Shown: piece by piece, positions 34,604 through 45,898 of the stretch
Position numbering within the stretch: the stretch's first letter is position 1
Layout of the letters: every line of letters starts with the position of its first letter
Origin: Cladocopium goreaui
Lineage: Eukaryota; Sar; Dinophyceae; Suessiales; Symbiodiniaceae
Assembly (NCBI GenBank): GCA_947184155.2
Contig: CAMXCT020005002.1
Span: forward strand, 375,995 to 439,994
Direction of reading: 5' to 3'
Length of the DNA: 64,000 bases
Translations under genes and position numbers: made by a program
The notes under the pieces: generated by a model
What the model saw: only the letters and a program-made list of their open reading frames with translations
Databases searched by the model: none
What the model was told of the DNA's origin: nothing

Positions 34604-34815
34604 GCTGGAAAAATTGATATTAAAAAATGGTGGATTTATGGGATGCAATCATGATTGACATGATGGAATACGATGGATATATATATATATTTATATATAT
34701 ATATGGATTTATGGTGGGTTGATCAATGCAACATGGATTTAGATGGGATATAATGATGTTAGGACCTGAATAAACTACTGCCTTCAGAGGTGCACTTCAT
34801 TGTGATTTCGCTCCA

Positions 34816-34855
34816 GTTGTGCACATTGGATCTGTATGCTTCGATGAGGGGCTGA
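34816..34855 (+). CDS. LRR strand exon candidate (LCTLDLYAS)
   Basis: After TTTCGCTCCAG the frame reads LCTLDLYASMRG to TGA at 34853-34855; an earlier acceptor at 34787 is also possible. L..LDL fits the repeat register. The donor was not identified. Confidence 0.35.
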
Positions 34856-34912
34856 TGGGTGAAGTTCTAAGATGGAGGAATCTATGGTATCCCAAGGTTC
34901 AACCTGTCCAAT

Positions 34913-35016
34913 TACCCTCTGGTAATTTAACGTAGCTATGGAAAATCACCATTTTTAATGGGAAATTCCACTATTAATGGTCATTTTCAATAGCTATGTT
35001 AAATTACCAGAGGGTA
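34913..35016. mobile_element. Foldback element, family A (near consensus)
   Basis: TACCCTCTGGTAATTTAACG ... GCTATGTTAAATTACCAGAG then GGTA; 104 bases and almost identical to the 27463 and 55369 copies. Confidence 0.95.
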
Positions 35017-35047
35017 AACTGGTGAGTATGTGTATGAACTTAGAACC

Positions 35048-35154
35048 TACCCTCTAACTAACATAACTATGGACAATCACAATCTTTTAAAAACGGTAAA
35101 TCAACGAACTAAATGGTCACGTTCAATAGCAAACTGTTGGTTTACCAGAGGGTG
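35048..35154. mobile_element. Foldback element, family A (diverged)
   Basis: TACCCTCTAACTAACATAAC to GGTTTACCAGAGGGTG, with the CGGTAAATCAACGAA core shared with the copy at 41599. It lies 31 bases after another family A copy. Confidence 0.8.
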
Positions 35155-35156
35155 TA

Positions 35157-36662
35157 TCCCATTAATATCCCATTGAATCACCATAAAATCCCATTGAATC
35201 ACCATAAAATCCCATTAAATCACCATTAAATCCCATTAAATCACCATTAAATTCCATTAAATCATCATAAATTCCATTAAATCACCATAAATCACATTAA
35301 ATCCCATCAAATCATCATAAATCCCATTAAATCCCATCAAATCATAATAAATCCCATTAAATCCCATCAAATCATGAATCCCATTAAATCCCATTAAATC
35401 ATCATAAATCCCATTAAATCCCATCAAATCATCATAAATCCCATTAAATCCCATTGAATCACCATTAAATTCCATTAAATCCCATTGAATCATCATAAAT
35501 CCCATTAAATCCCATTAAATCATCATAAACCCCATTAAATCCCATTAAATCATCATAAATCCCATTAAATCCCATCAAATCATCATAAACCCCATTAAAT
35601 CCCATTGAATCATCATAAATCCCATTAAATCCCATTGAATCATCATTAAATCCCATTAAATCCCATTGAATCATCATAAATCCCGTTAAATCCCATTGAA
35701 TCACCATTAAATCCTATTAAATCCCATCAAATCATCATAAATCCCAGTAAATCATCATAAATCCCATTAAATCCCATTAAATCCCATCAAATCATCATAA
35801 ATCCCATTAAATCCCATTAAATCATCATAAATCCCATTGAATCATCATAAATCCTCATAAATCCCATTAAATCCCATTGAATCATCATAAATCCCATTAA
35901 ATCCCATTGAATCACCATTAAATCCCATTAAATCCCATTGAATCACCATTAAATCCCATTAAATCCCATTGAATCACCATTGAATCCCATTAAATCCCAT
36001 TGAATCATCATAAATCCCATTAAATCCCATTGAATCACCATTAAATCCCATTAAATCATCATAAATCCCATTAAATCCCATTGAATCATCATTAAATCCC
36101 ATTAAATCCCATTGAATCATCATAAATCCCATTAAATCCCATTAAATCCCATCAAATCATCATAAATCCCATTAAATCCCATTAAATCATCATAAATCCC
36201 ATTAAATGCCAGTAAATCATCATAAATCCCATTAAATCCCATTAAATCCCATCAAATCATCATAAATCCCATTAAATCCCATTGAATCATCATAAATCCC
36301 ATTAAATCCCATTAAATCATCATAAATCCCATTAAATCCCATCAAATCATCATAAATCCCATTAAATCCCATCAAATCATCATAAATCCCATTGAATCAT
36401 CATAAATCCCATTAAATCCCATTGAATCACCATTAAATCCCATTAAATCCCATTGAATCATCATAAATCCCATTAAATCCCATTGAATCACCATTAAATC
36501 CCATTAAATCCCATTGAATCACCATTAAATCCCATTAAATCCCATTGAATCACCACTAAATCCCATTAAATCCCATTGAATCATCATAAATCCCATTAAA
36601 TCCCATTGAATCACCATTAAATCCCATTAAATCCCATTGAATCACCATTAAATCCCATTAAA
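35157..36662. repeat. 1.5-kb satellite of AATCCCATTA units
   Basis: Tandem 10-base units AATCCCATTA/AATCCCATTG alternate with AATCATCATA and AATCACCATTA, mostly in a roughly 30-base higher-order order. It gives open minus-strand frames rich in D-L-M-G-F-N-G, which are artefacts. Shorter arrays of the same unit occur at 60480-60537 (same strand) and, inverted, at 49815-49900 and 63228-63460. Confidence 0.95.
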
Positions 36663-37301
36663 TGTTGCTATTGAATTTTACCCCAAGTCGATGGCAAGCC
36701 ATGGCATCATGGCTTGCCATGGCTTGCCATGGTGGAACCACCGAGATGTACTTCTCGACCGACCAAGACCGTCCTCACTTAATGGATGGGAATATGGGTT
36801 ACCATTAAGTGATAATTCCCATGAATGGATGGTGAATCCTTATTTAAAAAGGATAATTCCATGGTAATAATAGGGAATTATCACTATTTATTATGTTCCC
36901 ATATTCCCAGTAATTACCATTAATGGATGGTGAATATCACGTCTTCCTGGAATTACAAAACATCCCATCAATGGTGAATAATTCCCATAATTAATTAGTA
37001 AATATGGGTCAAACTTAATGGATTGAAATATTTCAAGCTTAGGAATCTCCCGATTGCTGTTGGCGATTCCAGGATCACAATATTCCCACAATGTTTTTTG
37101 GTCCCCGGTAAGTTGATTTATAATGCCATCCTATAGATATATCCACCGTAGATCCGCGGTTAGTCCCGCTATCAACTAAGTTTTAAACCACAAGAAATTA
37201 ATGAACTAAGTACACTAATGATTGCTTACTAATCATGGATATATATATATATATATACGTTAAGTCAGTTGAATTCTCAAAAAATGTTGGGGCCACTGCA
37301 G

Positions 37302-37389
37302 ATTTCTTTGGCAGGACCTCTCTGACAATCAGTTGGTAGACGTGTCCATCGATGCTTGGCTCAGCACACATATCCAAAGATATGGAAAT
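37302..37389 (+). CDS. LRR exon candidate (LSDNQLVDVSIDAWLS)
   Basis: After GGCCACTGCAG (ending 37301) the frame reads FLWQDLSDNQLVDVSIDAWL then STHIQRYGN. DLSDNQLVD is an LRR strand and loop. The GT after AATCG at about 37390 is one possible donor; GT dinucleotides inside the stretch are others. Confidence 0.55.
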
Positions 37390-38729
37390 CGGTGGTTGTT
37401 TCCAGTTCGAAAATGATCCATAAATGATCATAAATGCTGCTTTCCACGCTAATTTACATATATACGTATATATATATACATTATGACAATTATATTATAT
37501 GCACATGTTCATGTACCAGAGGGTAAAGGTAAATCAAACATATAGATATAACCTACATATACATATGGTGGTAACAGTGCAACAAATGACCTACTTAATG
37601 GGGATCGAAATAGAACCCTGTCCCTGGCCTTCGTCGCTTCCACAGCGAATGACACGAGACACGAACCAAATGAGTTTTGATACCTCTGGCCCACCTAGAA
37701 ATTGGATGAAATTAAGCACAGGCAAATGTTTTATATGATAACATTAAATGATATGCAAAAAACATCAAACTAAATTTAATATACTGTATTGATAATACAA
37801 CTCAACTGTATTATCGTCTCCCACAACTGTTTGATGGTTGAAGCTCAAGCCACCAAGAGTCACCGAGAATCATCCCAGTGGCACCTGGAACATTCACAGC
37901 ACCATGATACCAACATGTGCTCACAAGATGGTTTCTTCATGTTTGTTCCAACATCTTGGGCAGAAAATCTCTAGAGAATATCCAGGTGCCCAAACAGGAA
38001 ACCAGCTTCGTGTTGCCGAAGTCAAACAGGGTGCCCAAACAGGGGGGGCCCAAACAGGTGTGGCGAAGGCCAAGGTTGTGAGCCACTTCTGTCAAGTTCT
38101 TTGGTGTTTTTGTTGGATGCCTCACTATTTATCTGGTGGCTTCAGCAATCATCACCACATGGGATCATTCACCCGAGGGCAGGGTCAAGAGCTCATGATG
38201 CTCATGTCTCATGGTCGCCTGGAGGATTCACTTCATTTTACATCATGTTGCTTTGATTGCTTATGGTTGAATGGAAGTAGAGATTATGTGTGATAGCTTA
38301 GTGGTTCTGATTTGATGTTTATGTCCTTTGTTTCAATCCTTTTGTCAATCAGAACATGTGGGATCCTCCTGGCTGTAAAGCATGGTGAAAGCCTTTTGGT
38401 TACTCGTTCTCTTCCCATGCTGTTTAGGTACATACAGTACGCGTGACTTGAACCACCAGTTGTCCACACTTATTCTTTTCATACATGCTTATTTAAATTC
38501 ACGAATCTTCACTTGGACAGTGCCCAAAATACCTGTTAGTAGATTGTTATAGTGATTCTGCTGCTTGGTGTAGTGGATGTTAGTATACAAGTATTGTAAC
38601 TGAAAGGAGACCCTATAATAAACCAGCAAGTAGAACGGGATTAGACCAAGTTGTACCAATAGAAATGGCGTTGCCGCATTTGTTAAGCCCACTTTGAAGC
38701 TGAGCCACATGGTATCCCATCGTGATCAG

Positions 38730-38780
38730 GAACTCCTCTCCAATGGGCTTTGCCGTTGTGCTGCCCTGCGGGAGGTCACG
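38730..38780 (+). CDS. LRR exon (ELLSNGLCRCAALREVT)
   Basis: After GTGATCAG (ending 38729) 17 codons read ELLSNGLCRCAALREVT, phase 0, to a strong GTGAGT donor at 38781. The helix plus C.AL..V strand fits the series. The same frame continues through ISLPILDLSNK (to 38853), another LRR strand, so the donor may be skipped or that segment may be a separate piece. Confidence 0.55.
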
Positions 38781-39583
38781 GTGAGTGGTCAACCGTCATG
38801 GGCGATCTCTCTACCCATCCTTGATTTGTCCAATAAATGGGGATACAGCTGATACAAGGTGATGGCTTGATTTGGTGCAGTGAAGACGTATCCTGGTTTG
38901 TCGAAAAAAAATATCTATACAGGTTGCAAAACCAGGTAGGAACACCCTGAGAAATAGGTGGGTGTTTTCGTGCATAGCATTGAGCTAGTATAAACAAGTG
39001 CAGCGTTGGAGAATGAGATCAAGCCCCAAAAAACGGTTCCAGAACGGAGACCAGGGTAGGAACACCCTGTCACCCGATGGATGTACCAGTAATACTTTCC
39101 GCGGCTAAAATGTGTGGGTCAACCAACTGCAATCGTGAAACCAACTGGATGAAAAACGTATGGTGGATGTCAACCAATGATATTCCCCATCCATTGTGAT
39201 TGCATGTAGGATTGATCCAACCACAAAAATTGTTGGGTAGAAGAATCAAGACATGGTATGATAAGAACACGAAGAATGTCGATATCTGGTCAGGATATTT
39301 TCAATACTGTAGCAATATTGGGACCAACGACAGGGCTCAGTTGAAAAATGATTCGGCAGAAATAACGAGCTGTGTTGCTTTCACAAATGGAACTCACATG
39401 AACTCGAGGTTCCGGCCTAAAACCAGTTATCACAGTGCCATTTCAGAAACAATGCAGTTTCTGTTTCTTGCCACACTCTGTGCCGAACCATGCCAGAAAA
39501 ATGCACGAATATTGGTTTGAAGCAGATAGGGGGTGCCCTAATTTTTGGAGTTGAAGTTTCCGGGTATCCAAATCATTCTGCAG

Positions 39584-39652
39584 GTGCACTTGGCGAACAA
39601 CGCATCTTGGACCGCAGATCACCACGAGAAACTGGATGTCCCTCTTTTGAAG
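39584..39652 (+). CDS. LRR-type exon (VHLANNASWTADHHEKLDVPL)
   Basis: After CATTCTGCAG (ending 39583) 23 codons read VHLANNASWTADHHEKLDVP, then LLK, with a GTAGGG donor at 39653 and phase 0 at both ends. The LH-L-NN start resembles an LRR strand, and L.V..L resembles the next one. A minus-strand and another plus frame are open but weaker. Confidence 0.5.
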
Positions 39653-40235
39653 GTAGGGTGGGTTTCAAGCAGCATAAACGTGGATTGAAATGGATTGAAT
39701 CAACCAAAATGGTTTGATCAAAATGGTGGTGTTAACATGTTTTGACATGTTTAATCGGCACAAATTGGTTTTAAGCAAAGATTCTGATGCTTTGAACAGG
39801 CCAAAACGGTGGTTGAACTAGGAAACATTAGGATTGCTCTTTCTGTGTTCGTTGAAAGATGAACCTGCGCATAGTTTATGTCCATGCATTTTTGCATGCA
39901 TGTTATGGACATGTTTGTTTGGACAGATATTGATAGAAAGTGCTCTATCCATGCTTGAACATAGCAATTTCATGCCCGGCTCTGACAGAGAAAATGACAT
40001 GATGTCAGAAGTAACCAGGGAAAGAATCACCCCTGGGTGATTTAAATCATGGTGGAATCGTCCCACACGTCGGTAACGATATGATATTCAACTGCCTTAA
40101 AAACTCACAAAATCTCTTGCAAGAAGGGCCCACCAGCATGTATGTCTCCATTTAACTAGTTAGATACATGATACATCCCCAATCCAAGCGCAGCTAAATC
40201 AATTATAATAGTGAATGTCAACTTTGCAAACGAAT

Positions 40236-40360
40236 TGCCATCTGGTTATTTAACATAGCCATGGAAAATCCTCTGTAAAAATGGAAGTTTCCAAATGGGA
40301 AAATCATTTGTTTCTATGGGCAATTGTCCAGTTCGCTATGTAACAAATAACCAGAGGGTA
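40236..40360. mobile_element. Foldback element, family A (long variant)
   Basis: TTGCCATCTGGTTATTTAAC to AAATAACCAGAGGGTA, with the GGAAAATCATTTGTTTCTAT block typical of the long variant. Confidence 0.85.
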
Positions 40361-40634
40361 ATAGATGTTATTATCTATACGTATTAGAATTATTAGATAT
40401 GGTTTACCACAAGTGTCACCTTTTCTCATCCACTACTTATTTCCAAACATGGCAGTGTGTCAAAACCTTGTACCCCTGTAGTTCACATCAAAATAGCTGG
40501 CATTCATGGATGTTCATATTCATTCCCCTAAAAATGGTATTTTCATAGGTATTGATCCATACCCACATAGCTATGATCCCCACCCAAGTTATGCTGGGCA
40601 CGTTGCGTGTCTTCAATTTTTGGTGAAAGCCCAG

Positions 40635-40751
40635 CGCTTCAGCCATGGCCTGGAGCTCGGACTGGTGGACCAATGGCTGGAATGGTCCCGTGGATCCGGA
40701 ACAAGATGAATTTATTAAGAGACTTGGAGCGCTGGGACGTTGGAACGCCTG
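40635..40751 (+). CDS. Trp-rich exon (WSSDWWTNGWNGPVDPEQDEF)
   Basis: After GAAAGCCCAG (ending 40634) one frame reads ASAMAWSSDWWTNGWNGP, then VDPEQDEFIKRLGALGRWNA. A GT donor at 40752 leaves TG. That phase joins the exon at 41857 to give Trp, continuing RWNAW-KCQLDD. An alternative frame (RFSHGLELGLVDQWLEW) is open but stops within 72 bases. Trp/Gly/Asn-rich segments next to an acidic helix suggest a binding or linker region, with the function unknown. It may be the C-terminal part of the LRR gene or a separate small gene. Confidence 0.6.
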
Positions 40752-41598
40752 GTTTCCTGTTTTTTTTTTGGCTGATTGGTGAAATAGAGTGAAAATTGAG
40801 AGAGAAAATCTGAAGAAGTAAAATTGATGTGAACATATCGTAACATATATATATACATAGGTTCTATGGAAATTAATGTTATATGATCTGGAGAAGTTAT
40901 TGTTTTTATGTGAACATATCATAAAATATACGCATGTGTTGGGAGACTTCGGGTTGATAGCTGGGCGTTCTTTAAAAAAAACTGAAAAGAAGCACGTGAA
41001 AAGATGTTGAAATGTCTTCAAAAGTTGCTTTGTAACAAAAAGAACTGCTGAGAACATGTTGATGGAAACATGATGAAACATGTTAATTTATGTCAATTAA
41101 AGAGACTTGGATTGGAATGGCTGGGTTCTCTGAAAAGAAAGAGGTTAAAAAAATGTGTGTTTAAATTATGTTTAAAGATAAATTTCTTAAGAGACTCAGA
41201 GATAAGTGCAAATAGATGAACCACACTGGCCGAGAGAGCTAAACAGGTGGGCTATAACGTACGGTAGGGGGTTTTACAAACAGAAATGGTGATATTACCC
41301 ATGGTTTTTGTCTTTGCCACATATTTGCCAGGACTTGTCAACAGATCCAACAGGAGTAGCAAGCCACCAATTCTCAGATTTGCCATTGCAACAAAGGTAC
41401 TCCTTGACTTGGTAAATCTCGAGATGATAAGGATCTATAGTGATCTATATAATTGCAATGATGCAAAGTCCATCGCTCTTTATGATGATCTCCAATAGAC
41501 ATTGAAGTATATAACGTCATAATGGAAAATACTTGAAAAAATATGTCTCAAGGCGTGCGAATGAAGCCATTCACATCTACGAAGGGTTCGAAATCCAT

Positions 41599-41711
41599 GC
41601 CCTTTGGTAAACTAACAGTTTGCTATGGAAATCACCATCTTTCAAAAACGGTAAATCAACGAAGTAAATGGGCAATTTTCAATAACAAACTGTTGAATTA
41701 CCATCTGGTTA
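41599..41711. mobile_element. Foldback element, family A, overlapping the next copy
   Basis: GCCCTTTGGTAAACTAACAG ... AACAAACTGTTGAATTACCA then TCTGG. Its right end is also the left end of the 41698-41830 copy, so two elements share one terminal motif. Confidence 0.7.
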
Positions 41712-41830
41712 TGACTAACATAGCCATGGAAAATCCACCCATTTTTAAGAACGGTACACCATCTATTTCGATTAGGGCCATGGCTTCCATGGCGAACTGT
41801 GAGTCATAACCCGAGCATAACCAGAGGGTA
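41698..41830. mobile_element. Foldback element, family A (long variant)
   Basis: TTACCATCTGGTTATGACTA ... GAGCATAACCAGAGGGTA; long-variant core with ACACCATCTATTTCGATTAG. It ends 26 bases before the acceptor of the next exon. Confidence 0.8.
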
Positions 41831-41856
41831 AACACCACATGGATTCCTTGCACCAG

Positions 41857-41929
41857 GAAGTGTCAGCTGGATGACGCCTCCATCACTTTCCTTTCCGGGC
41901 TCCCGGAGAACGTCAAGGACGAGGCCTGA
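41857..41929 (+). CDS. Terminal exon (KCQLDDASITFLSGLPENVKDEA)
   Basis: After TTGCACCAG (ending 41856) one base plus 23 codons read KCQLDDASITFLSGLP, then ENVKDEA, and TGA at 41927-41929. Phase matches the donor at 40752. The high GC content, splice match and clean stop make a true C-terminus likely. No family is recognised. Confidence 0.6.
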
Positions 41930-42936
41930 CAACCGAGTCATGGTTAGTCATGTTTCGTTTATATGTTGCTTGGGAAAGCCAGTATGAAATAATATGAATT
42001 GTCTGAAACCCATTTTTAATATAGCTATATGCTAATTTTCTGAAGGCAGTACTATTTATGATTTAAATTGGATTGTTTCTGAAACAATCCATTGGAGTTG
42101 CATATGCTGGCACCGATCGAAAATGAACCTGTGAACCCTCGAATAATTAAATCAAAACTTGTGTGCCGTGAGGTTGGCAAAAGGGCCGAAAATCCGCAAA
42201 ATCAAGACATACTAATATGAGGTCGCGCAGATGGACCCCTACAACTTCATCCCATCTCCCCAACACTATCAACGTTGCACTTCTCCATTTGGGCTCCAAA
42301 TAATTATATCCAACACGCAGCCAATGGTATTGGGGGGTGGTTTGATATCAGGGGCAGTGATGGGCTAGTTCTGCATTAAGAGGCTCCGCGAGTTTAATTA
42401 ATTTGGATTTCATGTGCTTAAGATTTGGCATGATTTAGCATTAGACCCCCAATCACCAGTCAGTTAAGCCAGTATTTAGAATCATTTAGATGTTTGAAAT
42501 CCCACTCTTCATGGTTGAAGTTCCCTGGAAAATCCTCTAGTTTTTGGTCGGGATTTTCCAGGATCTAACTTGTTAGATTGGTTAAAATCCTGGATGTTTT
42601 TTGCAGGAAACCACTGGAATTGGTTACAAACAAACGTGGGTTTCCTGGAAAAATGGCTCAGGAGTTCTCAGTTTATTATAGTTTATGCATTGAGTGTCAA
42701 TATTTTTTTCATGTGTCCTGTCGTTTGTTTTCCATTGCATGATCTCGAAGGTACAAGAAGGCACCCCTCAGGTTAGTTGATGTATGTTGATACATAAAGA
42801 CGTTTTACCTATAAACCATAAAGAATTATCCAGTTATAAACCCACTAACCTAACATTGCTATGGAAAACCAGAATTTTCAATGAGTAAATAATCTACAAA
42901 GCCAGCGATTTTCCATAGAAAAACAAAAGTCGCCAG

Positions 42937-43016
42937 GTCAAACGCAGCGTTTGTCCCGCCTGGGAGGAAGGTTTGAGCCACTCAGCCGATGGTGAAAGGA
43001 GCCCCGAAGATATCAG
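42937..43016 (+). CDS. First visible exon of the zinc-finger gene
   Basis: After AAAGTCGCCAG (ending 42936) the frame reads VKRSVCPAWEEGLSHSADGE, then RSPEDI plus AG, before GT at 43017. The next acceptor in matching phase is at 43654. This and the following plus-strand exons up to 52499 have high GC and clean splice sites and are treated as one gene, though gaps in phase show that some exons are still missing. No domain is recognised here. Confidence 0.5.
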
Positions 43017-43654
43017 GTGGAAATAAGCCATATTTTGACCATGGCACGGATGGATTTTTCATCATCTTATAATGGTTCAGTTGGTTGTGAAGTGGGCTAA
43101 CGAATTGACTTATAGTGGATATACGATGGGGTTGTAAAGCAAGTTACAACTGGCGGGGGCCTTCCTGTGGGATATCCCATTGAAATAGCTGGGTAAACAA
43201 ACCCCGACACGATATAACCAGCTACTAAGTGGGATGATGTTCCAAGTACTCTCAACCCTGGAGAAGCCGTTAGTTTACAGCAACCGCCAACAACTGTTTA
43301 AAACAAATGAAAAATATGATCAAAATGGTTACGAAAAAAGTTATCAGATGGTGCCCAAATAACAAGAAGATATACGTACATATTTAAATATACATAGAAA
43401 TATATTAATTACATATAACTATATATATAACATAATGTGATATAATATAGTTTAATATGATATAATATATATAGATAAATATAATATAATATAATATAAT
43501 ATACTAAAATATTATACAATGACGTAATATAATAACATATAATAGAATATAATATAGCATGTTATATATATATATATATATGTGCGTGTGTATCATTCCA
43601 ACCATAGCTTTACGAAAAATCCTGGTGGGATCGGCGTGACGGACCGACCTTGAG

Positions 43655-43717
43655 GGCCAGAAAAATCCGAGCGATTATGGGGAAGAGCGATCCGAAATTT
43701 CATCAAATCACACACGT
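43655..43717 (+). CDS. Basic exon candidate (ARKIRAIMGKSDPKFHQ)
   Basis: After GACCTTGAG (ending 43654) the leftover AG plus G makes Arg and the frame reads ARKIRAIMGKSDPKFHQITH to GTACAC at 43718. The phase fits the exon at 42937-43016. The basic composition suggests nucleic-acid contact, but there is no named motif. Confidence 0.45.
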
Positions 43718-43861
43718 ACACGGATATTATATGTATATATATGATATCATATATATATATATGTTTATATTAGTTATATATTTGTTACATATACATGTAT
43801 GGAACACACCTGAATGTCCCCCATTAAATGAAGAAACTCCCACAATAGGCTGGTTTTCCAG

Positions 43862-44008
43862 GCAACCCCCTTGTCACTGGGAATGCTTTGTTGGGACTGG
43901 GCTGCGTGCGAGTCCTGCGCGGCCAAGGTTTCAAGCGATTCTTTGAGATCGTGAGAGATCCTCGTCTCCAGAAATCTCGGGTTGCGCTGGGTGGCGTGAT
44001 TTCTATGG
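43862..44008 (+). CDS. Exon (GFKRFFEIVRDPRLQKSRVALGG)
   Basis: After GGTTTTCCAG (ending 43861) two bases plus 48 codons read NPLVTGNALLGLGCVRVLRG, then QGFKRFFEIVRDPRLQKSRV and ALGGVISM. It ends at ATG-G before GTAAAA (donor 44009). Third positions are mostly G/C. A second open frame (VGTGLRASPARPRFQ) is probably a shadow. The following exon at 44704 fits its phase. Confidence 0.6.
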
Positions 44009-44703
44009 GTAAAATCGGGTAAAATACCTTGGTGATAAGATGTGATAAGCTCAATCAGTTCGGGTATACTGTGGTGAAATATATCAACTTAAACTGAAAC
44101 TGTGCCCCCATAACTACCGCTCACTTGACCTGTTTCTAGAGGTGCGCTAGATGACTGGTGGTTGGTGCTTTCACATCCAAATTTTGAATATGTCACAACT
44201 GTTTTAGCTACAAGGTACTGACTAAGGTGATCTTTGTTTTCGAACCATTCACCTATAATTAATATATATATATATATTCACCCGGGTGAATGAAATCTGG
44301 CAGTTTCAAGCAAAGCCTGGCCACGATTGAATATCAAAGATGGGGGCAGGGGAGTGATGCTAGTGGTGGAAATCATGCCAAACATTGCATATGTCAGGTT
44401 TGAAAATTGTGTAACATATTTCAACTTGCCTAGGTTGTTGAAGAAGTAACCGGCCAAGGGAGCTGAATTGACCTTTGCTTCTCCCCTGGGCAAATTTCTC
44501 AACGTGAACGGAAAGCAAAGAGTTGTTAATTGATAAAGTTTAATTCATGTTCATGGAGACATGCTTGATATCCAGTATTTTTTTGTTTGTTTCAAGTGTA
44601 TATATCTAAGATTGGCCATCCCCATGTTTCCCTTGGTTGTCCGCTAAAGTCCCCCAATTTTCTTTTTGGTTTATGTGATTGAACCCAACTTTTGTCGTTG
44701 CAG

Positions 44704-44823
44704 AATATCAGGACATTTGGTTGAGACAACTCTGCGTCCATCGAGACCGGAGGGTCACTTGTTCAGCGCTGAGAGTCCCCAAGATCTTCAGCTGTTGTCA
44801 GCTTCATGTGCTGAATAAAGTGG
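44704..44823 (+). CDS. Exon candidate with phase-matched frame
   Basis: After TTTGTCGTTGCAG (ending 44703) the frame fitting the donor at 44009 reads EYQDIWLRQLCVHRDRRVTC, then SALRVPKIFSCCQLHVLNKV. The alternative ISGHLVETTLRPSRPEGHLF stops at 44815-44817. The polypyrimidine tract before the acceptor is good. The 3' boundary was not resolved. Confidence 0.5.
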
Positions 44824-45090
44824 CAAACCACCATAGTTGGCAGGATAATTATGTCTTTCTTCTTTGTTGATTTATCATCATTGCTTGTAAACTAGAAAGA
44901 GGTACTTAAAAGGTGCAATTGTCTGACCTCCTGCTTTTGGCCTTCTAAGAGGCCCGAAGCCCGATGTTCTTTTCCAAGTGGTTAGCCTGGGAGTCACAAG
45001 CCTGAATTGAGTGACAAAAAACATCGGCTACACCAAAAACACCTTGCTGGAAACCAATGAGATGGCGGTCCCATAGAACGGAGCATTTAG

Positions 45091-45201
45091 GGGGGGACGA
45101 GTGGGGCTGGTCGCACCACGAGGTGATGAAGTTGGTTGAATCTGCGCAAGAGGACCTGTACCTCCGGATTGGTGGGCGAAATTCTGCGACGAAAAAGGCA
45201 G
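45091..45201 (+). CDS. Exon (GDEWGWSHHEVMKLVESAQED)
   Basis: After GGAGCATTTAG (ending 45090) two bases plus codons read GDEWGWSHHEVMKLVESAQE, then DLYLRIGGRNSATKK. Donor choices are a GC donor after AAG at 45198 (phase 0, matching 45787) or GT at 45202. The use of GC donors is a known dinoflagellate habit. It is strongly protein-like, with a Trp-rich start and an amphipathic helix, but no domain is recognised. The minus-strand open frame at 45028-45255 is its shadow. Confidence 0.6.
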
Positions 45202-45572
45202 GTAAATAGATTGCTTGCTATACATGAAGCTGAAGAAGTAAAAAAAATGTAACAAAGACCTTCTCTTACAACTAAAGTAAGTTTAGCCATTGAATGAAGC
45301 TGCTGGAAGTTTTTGCCTTGCTTACGAAAAAGGCATTGGTTTGAGTATGAGGGCATGTGGGGCCAGAAAATGCTGTTTGTTTCATCCAATTTTCACAAAA
45401 AAAAATGTATCCCCTATATTCACATAAAACTGCTGGTGTTCATCCCCATATTTTTTCCGGTTAACACCTGCATCTTTGGACAAATTAAACATCGGAATAA
45501 TTTAAACTATATCGGTTATCTCCTCATGAATTTCATGAATGTCTCACTTAGGACATTACCATCCCCCCAACT

Positions 45573-45682
45573 TGCCTTCTGGTAAACGTTTCCATAACTA
45601 TGGAAAAGCACCATTTTATAGCTGGGTAAATCAACGATTTCTATGGCAATTTTCAATAGCTATGTTAAATTACCAGAGTGCA
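45573..45682. mobile_element. Foldback element, family A
   Basis: TGCCTTCTGGTAAACGTTTC to GTTAAATTACCAGAGTGCA, with ends mutated from TACCCTCTGG/CCAGAGGGTA. Confidence 0.8.
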
Positions 45683-45786
45683 TCTAATTTACTATGGTTA
45701 TATATATATATATTACCAATAGAATGGATATTTGGATATATTATTATTACCAATTTCACATAGAATTTACTATGGTTATATTACAG

Positions 45787-45898
45787 GAAATGGGTATACC
45801 ATCCCCACAGTTCGACCAGGATGACCTCCGTGTGGTGATGATGAAGTTCGACCCCACGCGGACAAAAGATGGAGCCTGGGTAGATCATACCGAAGCAG
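45787..45898 (+). CDS. Exon (DDLRVVMMKFDPTRTKDGAWV)
   Basis: After GTTATATTACAG (ending 45786) the frame reads EMGIPSPQFDQ, then DDLRVVMMKFDPTRTKDGAW and VDHTEA, with a GT donor at 45899 leaving G. Two later in-frame acceptors (before TTC and before GAT) are possible. GC-rich, acidic and globular-looking; unknown function. Confidence 0.65.

Noticed and set aside
35257..36600. Minus-strand frames with repeated D-L-M-G-F-N-G
   Set aside because: They are translations of the AATCCCATTA satellite.
35157..36662. CRISPR-like array
   Set aside because: Repeats are 10 bases long, contiguous and without unique spacers, in a eukaryotic setting.
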